The position numbers and the translations under genes were made by a program. This document shows, one piece after another, positions 57,972-64,000 of a stretch of 64,000 nucleotides of DNA. Position 1 is the first letter of the stretch, and the number at the start of each line of letters is the position of its first letter. This stretch comes from Calendula officinalis (taxonomy: Eukaryota > Streptophyta > Magnoliopsida > Asterales > Asteraceae), in assembly GCA_963853835.1 (NCBI GenBank), contig OY970829.1:31087764-31151763 (forward strand), given 5' to 3'. Under the pieces are notes generated by a model, which saw nothing but the letters and a program-made list of their open reading frames with translations, was not told where the DNA came from and ran no database searches.

Positions 57972-58202
57972 GAAATATGTCCCGCTCTTTATTATCTTAT
58001 ACACCAACAGTGTTGCATGCTAGGAAGGCTAAACATGTGCTAAGGAGCCAAACGGCCCAACCGTGCGCCACCCGCCGTCTCCTAGCCCCGGCAGGCCCAC
58101 GTCCCTACGCCCTCCCCCGCACGCCCGTCCCCTTGTTCACGCACCACCCACGGTCGCAACCGTGACCACCCCGGGACGCAGGGAAAAAAACGAAACAAAA
58201 AG

Positions 58203-58322
58203 AGGGGTGCAACACGAGGACTTCCCAGGGGGTCACCCATCCTAGTACTACTCTCGCCCAAGCACGCTTAACTGCGGAGTTCTGATGGGATCCGGTGCAT
58301 TAGTGCTGGTATGATCGCACCA
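58203..58322 (-). rRNA. 5S rRNA, class V
   Basis: Copy 170; repeat 351 bp. G1U only; lacks the C105U of its left-block counterparts. Confidence 0.95.
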
Positions 58323-58553
58323 GAAATATGTCCCGCTCTTTATTATCTTATACACCAACAGTGTTGCATGCTAGGAAGGCTAAACATGTGCTAAGGAGCC
58401 AAACGGCCCAACCGTGCGCCACACGCCGTCTCCCAGCCCCGGCAGGCCCACGTTCCCACGCCCTCCCCCGCACGCCCGTCCCTTGTTCACGCACCACCCA
58501 CGGTCGCAACCGTGACCACCCCGGGACGCAGGGGAAAAAAACGAAACAAAAAG

Positions 58554-58673
58554 AGGGGTGCAACACGACGACTTCCCAGGGGGTCACCCATCCTAGTACT
58601 ACTCTCGCCCAAGCACGCTTAACTGCGGAGTTCTGATGGGATCCGGTGCATTAGTGCTGGTATGATCGCACAA
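58554..58673 (-). rRNA. 5S rRNA, full-length relative of class D
   Basis: Copy 171; repeat 351 bp. C105G and CGTCCCTTG spacer, no deletion, UU end; counterpart of copy 19. Confidence 0.94.
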
Positions 58674-58905
58674 GAAATATGTCCCGCTCTTTATTATCTT
58701 ATACACCAACAGTGTTGCATGCTAGGAAGGCTAAACATGTGCTAAGGAGCCAAACGGCCCAACCGTGCGCCACCCGCCGTCTCCTAGCCCCGGCAGGCCC
58801 ACGTCCCCACGCCCTCCCCCGCACGCCCGTCCCCTTGTTCACGCACCGCCCACGGTCGTAACCGTGACCACCCCGGGACGCAGGGGAAAAAAACGAAACA
58901 AAAAG

Positions 58906-59025
58906 AGGGGTGCAACACGAGGACTTCCCAGGGGGTCACCCATCCTAGTACTACTCTCGCCCAAGCACGCTTAACTGCGGAGTCCTGATGGGATCCGGTG
59001 CATTAGTGCTGGTATGATCGCACCC
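58906..59025 (-). rRNA. 5S rRNA, class A
   Basis: Copy 172; repeat 352 bp. A42G, TGTA promoter. Confidence 0.95.
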
Positions 59026-59258
59026 GAAATATGACCCGCTCTTTATTATCTTACACACCAACAGTGTTGCATGCTAGGAAGGCTAAACATGTGCTAAGGG
59101 CCCAAACGGCCCAACCGTGCGCCACCCGCCGTCTCCTAGCCCCGGCAGGCCCACGTCCCCACGCCCTCCCCCGCACGCTCGTCCCCTTGTTCACGCACCA
59201 CCCACGGTCGCAACCTCTACCACCCCGGGACGCATGGGAAAAAAAACGAAACAAAAAG

Positions 59259-59378
59259 AGGGGTGCAACACGAGGACTTCCCAGGGGGTCAACCATCCTA
59301 GTACTACTCTCGCTCTAGCACGCTTAACTGCGGAGTTCTGATGGGATCCGGTGCATTAGTGCTGGTATGATCGCACCC
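59259..59378 (-). rRNA. 5S rRNA, class T
   Basis: Copy 173; repeat 353 bp. U63A, G65A, G87U. Confidence 0.95.
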
Positions 59379-59610
59379 GAAATATGTCCCGCTCTTTATT
59401 ATCTTATACACCAACAGTGTTGCATGCTAGGAAGGCTAAACATGTGCTAAGGAGCCAAACGGCCCAACCGTGCGCCACCCGCCGTCTCCTAGCCCCGGCA
59501 GGCCCACGTTCCCACGCCCTCCCCCGCACGCCCGTCCCCTTGTTCACGCACCACCCACGGTCGCAACCGTGACCACCCCGGGACGCAGGGGAAAAAAACG
59601 AAACAAAAAG

Positions 59611-59730
59611 AGGGGTGCAAGACGAGGACTTCCCAGGGGGTCACCCATCCTAGTACTACTCTCGCCCAAGCACGCTTAACTGCGGAGTTCTGATGGGATC
59701 CGGGGCATTAGTGCTGGTATGATCGCACCA
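59611..59730 (-). rRNA. 5S rRNA, class V variant
   Basis: Copy 174; repeat 352 bp. G1U, A27C, G110C. Confidence 0.94.
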
Positions 59731-59961
59731 GAAATATGTCCCGCTCTTTATTATCTTATACACCAACAGTGTGGCATGCTAGGAAGGCTAAACATGTGCT
59801 AAGGAGCCAAACGGCCCAACCGTGCGCCACCCGCCGTCTCCTAGCCCCGGCAGGCCCACGTTCCCACGCCCTCCCCCGCACGCCCGTCCCTTGTTCACGC
59901 ACCACCCACGGTCGCAACCGTGACCACCCCGGGACGCAGGGGAAAAAAACGAAACAAAAAG

Positions 59962-60040
59962 AGGGGTGCAACACGACGACTTCCCAGGGGGTCACCCATC
60001 TGATGGGATCCGGTGCATTAGTGCTGGTATGATCGGACCC
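59962..60040 (-). pseudogene. 5S pseudogene, class D
   Basis: Copy 175; 79 nt, repeat 310 bp. Standard form. Confidence 0.92.
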
Positions 60041-60272
60041 GAAATATGTCCCGCTCTTTATTATCTTATACACCAACAGTGTTGCATGCTAGGAAGGCTA
60101 AACATGTGCTAAGGAGCCAAACGGCCCAACCGTGCGCCACCCGCCGTCTCCTAGCCCCGGCAGGCCCACGTCCCCACGCCCTCCCCCGCACGCCCGTCCC
60201 CTTGTTCACGCACCACCCACGGTCGCAACCGTGACCACCCCGGGACGCATGGGAAAAAAACGAAACAAAAAG

Positions 60273-60392
60273 AGGGGTGCAACACGAGGACTTCCCAGGG
60301 GGTCACCCATCCTAGTACTACTCTCGCCCAAGCACGCTTAACTGCGGAGTTCTGATGGGATCCGGTGCATTAGTGCTGGTATGATCGCACCA
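60273..60392 (-). rRNA. 5S rRNA, class V
   Basis: Copy 176; repeat 352 bp. G1U only; junction copy of the 3434-bp duplication. Confidence 0.95.
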
Positions 60393-60623
60393 GAAATATG
60401 TCCCGCTCTTTATTATCTTATACACCAACAGTGTTGCATGCTAGGAAGGCTAAACATGTGCTAAGGAGCCAAACGGCCCAACCGTGCGCCACCCGCCGTC
60501 TCCTAGCCCCGGCAGGCCCACGTTCCCACGCCCTCCCCCGCACGCCCGTCCCTTGTTCACGCACCACCCACGGTCGCAACCGTGACCACCCCGGGACGCA
60601 GGGGAAAAAAACGAAACAAAAAG

Positions 60624-60702
60624 AGGGGTGCAACACGACGACTTCCCAGGGGGTCACCCATCTGATGGGATCCGGTGCATTAGTGCTGGTATGATCGGAC
60701 CC
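60624..60702 (-). pseudogene. 5S pseudogene, class D
   Basis: Copy 177; 79 nt, repeat 310 bp. Standard form, two copies after another class D copy. Confidence 0.92.
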
Positions 60703-60933
60703 GAAATATGTCCCGCTCTTTATTATCTTATACACCAACAGTGTTGCATGCTAGGAAGGCTAAACATGTGCTAAGGAGCCAAACGGCCCAACCGTGCGCC
60801 ACCCGCCGTCTCCTAGCCCCGGCAGGCCCACGTCCCCACGCCCTCCCCCGCACGCCCGTCCCCTTGTTCACGCACCACCCACGGTCGCAACCGTGACCAC
60901 CCCGGGACGCAGGGGAAAAAACGAAATAAAAAG

Positions 60934-61053
60934 AGGGGTGCAACACGAGGACTTCCCAGGAGGTCACCCATCCTAGTACTACTCTCGCCCAAGCACGCTT
61001 AACTGCGGAGTTCTGAAGGGATCCGGTGCATTAGTGCTGGTATGATCGCACAA
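60934..61053 (-). rRNA. 5S rRNA, class M variant
   Basis: Copy 178; repeat 351 bp. C93U, A37U, UU end, C-1 to G. Confidence 0.94.
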
Positions 61054-61285
61054 CAAATATGTCCCGCTCTTTATTATCTTATACACCAACAGTGTTGCAT
61101 GCTAGGAAGGCTAAACATGTGCTAAGGAGCCAAACTGCCCAACCGTGCGCCACCCGCCGTCTCCTAGCCCCGGCAGGCCCACGTCCCCACGCCCTCCCCC
61201 GCACGCCCGTCCCCTTGTTCACGCACCACCCACGGTCGCAACCGTGACCACCCCGGGACGCAGCGGAAAAAAAAGAAACAAAAAG

Positions 61286-61405
61286 AGGCGTGCAACACGA
61301 GGACTTCCCAGGGGGTAACCCATCCTAGTACTACTCTCGCCCAAGCACGCTTAACTGCGGAGTTCTGATGGGATCCGGTGCATTAGTGCTGGTATGATCG
61401 GACCC
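61286..61405 (-). rRNA. 5S rRNA, class C
   Basis: Copy 179; repeat 352 bp. G5C, G89U, C117G; spacer CGCAGCGG as in copy 169. Confidence 0.95.
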
Positions 61406-61636
61406 GAAATATGTCCCGCTCTTTATTATCTTATACACCAACAGTGTTGCATGCTAGGAAGGCTAAACATGTGCTAAGGAGCCAAACGGCCCAACCGTGC
61501 GCCACCCGCCGTCTCCTAGCCCCGGCAGGCCCACGTCCCTACGCCCTCCCCCGCACGCCCGTCCCCTTGTTCACGCACCACCCACGGTCGCAACCGTGAC
61601 CACCCCGGGACGCAGGGAAAAAAACGAAACAAAAAG

Positions 61637-61756
61637 AGGGGTGCAACACGAGGACTTCCCAGGGGGTCACCCATCCTAGTACTACTCTCGCCCAAGCACG
61701 CTTAACTGCGGAGTTCTGATGGGATCCGGTGCATTAGTGCTGGTATGATCGCACCA
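61637..61756 (-). rRNA. 5S rRNA, class V
   Basis: Copy 180; repeat 351 bp. G1U only. Confidence 0.95.
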
Positions 61757-61987
61757 GAAATATGTCCCGCTCTTTATTATCTTATACACCAACAGTGTTG
61801 CATGCTAGGAAGGCTAAACATGTGCTAAGGAGCCAAACGGCCCAACCGTGCGCCACCCGCCGTCTCCTAGCCCCGGCAGGCCCACGTTCCCACGCCCTCC
61901 CCCGCACGCCCGTCCCTTGTTCACGCACCACCCACGGTCGCAACCGTGACCACCCCGGGACGCAGGGGAAAAAAACGAAACAAAAAG

Positions 61988-62107
61988 AGGGGTGCAACAC
62001 GACGACTTCCCAGGGGGTCACCCATCCTAGTACTACTCTCGCCCAAGCACGCTTAACTGCGGAGTTCTGATGGGATCCGGTGCATTAGTGCTGGTATGAT
62101 CGCACAA
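61988..62107 (-). rRNA. 5S rRNA, full-length relative of class D
   Basis: Copy 181; repeat 351 bp. C105G, no deletion, UU end; partner of copy 171. Confidence 0.94.
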
Positions 62108-62339
62108 GAAATATGTCCCGCTCTTTATTATCTTATACACCAACAGTGTTGCATGCTAGGAAGGCTAAACATGTGCTAAGGAGCCAAACGGCCCAACCGT
62201 GCGCCACCCGCCGTCTCCTAGCCCCGGCAGGCCCACGTCCCCACGCCCTCCCCCGCACGCCCGTCCCCTTGTTCACGCACCGCCCACGGTCGTAACCGTG
62301 ACCACCCCGGGACGCAGGGGAAAAAAACGAAACAAAAAG

Positions 62340-62459
62340 AGGGGTGCAACACGAGGACTTCCCAGGGGGTCACCCATCCTAGTACTACTCTCGCCCAAGC
62401 ACGCTTAACTGCGGAGTCCTGATGGGATCCGGTGCATTAGTGCTGGTATGATCGCACCC
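62340..62459 (-). rRNA. 5S rRNA, class A
   Basis: Copy 182; repeat 352 bp. A42G, TGTA promoter. Confidence 0.95.
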
Positions 62460-62490
62460 GAAATATGACCCGCTCTTTATTATCTTACAC
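62460..62490 (-). promoter_or_regulatory. Variant 5S promoter, TGTA form
   Basis: Upstream of the class A gene at 62340-62459 the TATA-like element reads TGTAAG (A-29 to G) and A-9 is T. This form occurs at 18 copies: 5, 8, 20, 30, 36, 48, 60, 61, 68, 69, 101, 113, 137, 146, 153, 162, 172 and 182. It is linked to A42G in most of them. A weakened TATA element is expected to lower transcription; this is inference. Confidence 0.6.
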
Positions 62491-62692
62491 ACCAACAGTG
62501 TTGCATGCTAGGAAGGCTAAACATGTGCTAAGGGCCCAAACGGCCCAACCGTGCGCCACCCGCCGTCTCCTAGCCCCGGCAGGCCCACGTCCCCACGCCC
62601 TCCCCCGCACGCTCGTCCCCTTGTTCACGCACCACCCACGGTCGCAACCTCTACCACCCCGGGACGCATGGGAAAAAAAACGAAACAAAAAG

Positions 62693-62812
62693 AGGGGTGC
62701 AACACGAGGACTTCCCAGGGGGTCAACCATCCTAGTACTACTCTCGCTCTAGCACGCTTAACTGCGGAGTTCTGATGGGATCCGGTGCATTAGTGCTGGT
62801 ATGATCGCACCC
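62693..62812 (-). rRNA. 5S rRNA, class T
   Basis: Copy 183; repeat 353 bp. U63A, G65A, G87U. Confidence 0.95.
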
Positions 62813-63044
62813 GAAATATGTCCCGCTCTTTATTATCTTATACACCAACAGTGTTGCATGCTAGGAAGGCTAAACATGTGCTAAGGAGCCAAACGGCCCA
62901 ACCGTGCGCCACCCGCCGTCTCCTAGCCCCGGCAGGCCCACGTTCCCACGCCCTCCCCCGCACGCCCGTCCCCTTGTTCACGCACCACCCACGGTCGCAA
63001 CCGTGACCACCCCGGGACGCAGGGGAAAAAAACGAAACAAAAAG

Positions 63045-63164
63045 AGGGGTGCAAGACGAGGACTTCCCAGGGGGTCACCCATCCTAGTACTACTCTCGCC
63101 CAAGCACGCTTAACTGCGGAGTTCTGATGGGATCCGGGGCATTAGTGCTGGTATGATCGCACCA
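63045..63164 (-). rRNA. 5S rRNA, class V variant
   Basis: Copy 184; repeat 352 bp. G1U, A27C, G110C. Confidence 0.94.
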
Positions 63165-63395
63165 GAAATATGTCCCGCTCTTTATTATCTTATACACCAA
63201 CAGTGTGGCATGCTAGGAAGGCTAAACATGTGCTAAGGAGCCAAACGGCCCAACCGTGCGCCACCCGCCGTCTCCTAGCCCCGGCAGGCCCACGTTCCCA
63301 CGCCCTCCCCCGCACGCCCGTCCCTTGTTCACGCACCACCCACGGTCGCAACCGTGACCACCCCGGGACGCAGGGGAAAAAAACGAAACAAAAAG

Positions 63396-63474
63396 AGGGG
63401 TGCAACACGACGACTTCCCAGGGGGTCACCCATCTGATGGGATCCGGTGCATTAGTGCTGGTATGATCGGACCC
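63396..63474 (-). pseudogene. 5S pseudogene, class D
   Basis: Copy 185; 79 nt, repeat 310 bp. Standard form. Confidence 0.92.
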
Positions 63475-63651
63475 GAAATATGTCCCGCTCTTTATTATCT
63501 TATACACCAACAGTGTTGCATGCTAGGAAGGCTAAACATGTGCTAAGGAGCCAAACGGCCCAACCGTGCGCCACCCGCCGCCTCCTAGCCCCGGCAGGCC
63601 CACGTCCCCACGCCCTCCCCCGCACGCCCGTCCCCTTGTTCACGCACCACC

Positions 63652-63667
63652 CACGGTCGCAACCGTG
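63652..63667. repeat. Spacer dyad CACGGT-cgca-ACCGTG
   Basis: Perfect 6-bp inverted repeat with a 4-nt loop, present in nearly every spacer about 40 bp from the 3' end of the gene. Loops cgca, caca and cgta all occur with intact arms. The right arm is broken in spacers reading CAACCTCTACC or CAACCTTGACC, and the dyad is deleted in the 330-331 bp repeats. Function unknown. Confidence 0.6.
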
Positions 63668-63687
63668 ACCACCCCGGGACGCAGGGG

Positions 63688-63704
63688 AAAAAACGAAATA
63701 AAAA
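63688..63704 (-). terminator. Pol III T-tract terminator (reference copy)
   Basis: Directly after the 3' end of the gene, the minus strand has a run of five T (63700-63704) and then a run of six T (63688-63693). Runs of four or more T end Pol III transcripts. Across the array the first tract is T4-T5 and the second varies from about T6 to T9, which explains most of the 351-354 bp length variation. Confidence 0.8.
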
Positions 63705-63705
63705 G

Positions 63706-63825
63706 AGGGGTGCAACACGAGGACTTCCCAGGAGGTCACCCATCCTAGTACTACTCTCGCCCAAGCACGCTTAACTGCGGAGTTCTGATGGGATCCGGTG
63801 CATTAGTGCTGGTATGATCGCACCC
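63706..63825 (-). rRNA. 5S rRNA, class M (best intact copy)
   Basis: Copy 186; 120 nt, repeat 351 bp. C93U is the only difference from the array consensus, and I recall U93 as the usual plant base. Helix I (RNA 1-6 with 113-118) pairs fully, the internal promoter is intact, the TATA, GC and C-1 elements are all present, and T5 and T6 tracts follow the 3' end. It is the only C93U-only copy whose upstream promoter is also unchanged, so it is the best candidate in the window for a fully active gene. Confidence 0.97.
63729..63776 (-). promoter_or_regulatory. 5S internal control region (reference copy)
   Basis: By position in the RNA, box A (50-64) is 63762-63776, the intermediate element (67-72) is 63754-63759 and box C (80-97) is 63729-63746. 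These bind TFIIIA in plant 5S genes. This copy has no change in any of them apart from U93, which I recall as the usual base in other plants. The 41-nt deletion of class D removes RNA 41-81, that is box A, the intermediate element and the first two bases of box C. Confidence 0.85.
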
Positions 63826-63856
63826 GAAATATGTCCCGCTCTTTATTATCTTATAC
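63826..63856 (-). promoter_or_regulatory. 5S upstream promoter (reference copy)
   Basis: Upstream region of the gene at 63706-63825, the form found at most copies. On the minus strand a TATA-like element, TATAAGATAATAA, lies at about -30 to -18, a GC dinucleotide at -14/-13, and C at -1. These match the TATA-like, GC and C(-1) elements known to support Pol III transcription of plant 5S genes. Common variants in the array are TGTAAG for TATAAG, A-9 to T, and changes of C-1. Confidence 0.8.
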
Positions 63857-64000
63857 ACCAACAGTGTTGCATGCTAGGAAGGCTAAACATGTGCTAAGGA
63901 GCCAAACGGCCCAACCGTGCGCCACCCGCCGTCTCCTAGCCCCGGCAGGCCCACGTTCCCACGCCCTCCCCCGCACGCCCGTCCCCTTGTTCACGCACCA

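Larger units (their letters stand above)
56612..60045. repeat. 3434-bp tandem duplication, left copy
   Basis: Ten units repeated at 60046-63479 with every unit boundary offset by 3434 bp. The class order is V, D, M, C, V, full-length C105G, A, T, V with A27C+G110C, D. Confidence 0.92.
60046..63479. repeat. 3434-bp tandem duplication, right copy
   Basis: Partner of 56612-60045, nearly identical. Private differences of the left copy include C15A at 56839-56958 and a T in the spacer dyad near 57800. Confidence 0.92.
1..64000 (-). repeat. Tandem 5S rDNA array, 186 copies
   Basis: Head-to-tail repeats of a 120-nt 5S rRNA gene plus a spacer of about 232 bp. The transcript is the structural RNA of the large ribosomal subunit, made by RNA polymerase III with TFIIIA. 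Genes were placed by matching the ends of the 120-nt block in each repeat; the left edge is inside a spacer (1-158) and the right edge is inside another (63826-64000). Each spacer holds, in plus-strand order, the upstream promoter of the gene to its left, a C-rich middle, a short dyad, and an A-tract that is the T-tract terminator of the gene to its right. Classes used below: N, array consensus; A, A42G; T, U63A+G65A+G87U; U, G1U+G2U; V, G1U; C, G5C+G89U+C117G; M, C93U; K, 119 nt with one C lost near the 3' end plus G97U and G5C; P, G7C; D, 41-nt deletion with C105G and G5C. 'Repeat' is the distance to the same point of the previous copy. No second element type interrupts the array. Confidence 0.97.

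Noticed and set aside
56612..63479. Near-identical blocks as pure assembly duplication
   Set aside because: Cannot be excluded without reads, but private differences between the blocks argue for real copies, so they are reported as features with this caveat.
18..63748. Recurrent open frames of 60-125 codons on both strands, rich in Pro, Arg and His or in Gly and Arg
   Set aside because: They repeat once per unit, run across spacer and gene, shift frame with A-tract length, and arise because the C-rich spacer has few stop codons. No start context or domain supports translation.
1..64000. CRISPR-like array because of regular repeats
   Set aside because: The unit is over 300 bp, 'spacers' are themselves near-identical, and the conserved part is a plant 5S rRNA gene.
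1..64000. Centromeric or subtelomeric satellite
   Set aside because: Each unit holds a recognisable 5S gene with promoter and terminator; no telomere motif or other satellite is present.
1..64000. Linkage with 35S rDNA, as in some plants
   Set aside because: No 18S, 5.8S or 26S sequence seen in the window.
1..64000. Inverted 5S genes or a strand switch
   Set aside because: Every copy reads on the minus strand.
1..64000. Naming the species from the spacer
   Set aside because: The spacer is species-specific and I do not recognise it; only land plant, probably angiosperm, is supported by the gene.

Overview
The whole window is one uninterrupted tandem array of nuclear 5S ribosomal RNA genes from a land plant, most likely a flowering plant. 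I read 186 gene copies, all on the minus strand: 158 are full length (119-120 nt) and 28 share one 41-nt internal deletion. The identification rests on a 120-nt block that, reverse-complemented, reads as plant 5S rRNA from its 5' end (GGGTGCGATCATACCAGC) to its 3' end (GTGTTGCACCCCT). It contains the plant internal promoter, with a TATA-like element and a GC dinucleotide upstream and T-tracts downstream. The spacer is GC-rich, about 232 bp, and I could not assign it to a family or species. There are no protein genes, tRNAs, transposons, 35S rDNA segments or orientation switches.

The usual repeat is 351-354 bp; the differences are mostly in the A-tract next to the gene's 3' end. Shorter repeats are explained by fixed deletions: 308-311 bp (41 nt lost from the gene), 301 bp (50 bp lost from the spacer), 330-331, 337 and 344 bp (smaller spacer losses). 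Copies fall into recurrent sequence classes that follow each other in a repeated order, so the array has a higher-order structure of about 7-11 units instead of being homogeneous.

Layout. 0-9 kb: a higher-order block that reappears at 54-64 kb, with local 3-unit and 2-unit expansions in the left copy. 9-12.4 kb: mixed classes. 12.4-20 kb: a 3768-bp duplication with a recombinant unit at its junction. 19.9-25.5 kb: a 2775-bp tandem duplication. 25.5-26.9 kb: degenerate copies. 26.9-32.2 kb: a 2680-bp tandem duplication. 32-45 kb: mixed blocks with 301- and 337-bp repeats and a 962-bp tandem duplication (41.5-43.5 kb). 45-54 kb: overlapping duplications of 3118, 1711 and 704 bp. 56.6-63.5 kb: a 3434-bp tandem duplication.

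Only about 24 copies have a gene body free of changes from the array consensus (20) or from that consensus with U at position 93 (4). Many others carry changes in the internal promoter, helix I or the upstream TATA element, so a large part of the array may contribute little or no normal 5S rRNA. Base positions in gene entries are RNA coordinates (1 = 5' end); upstream positions are negative. Class letters are explained in the array entry.
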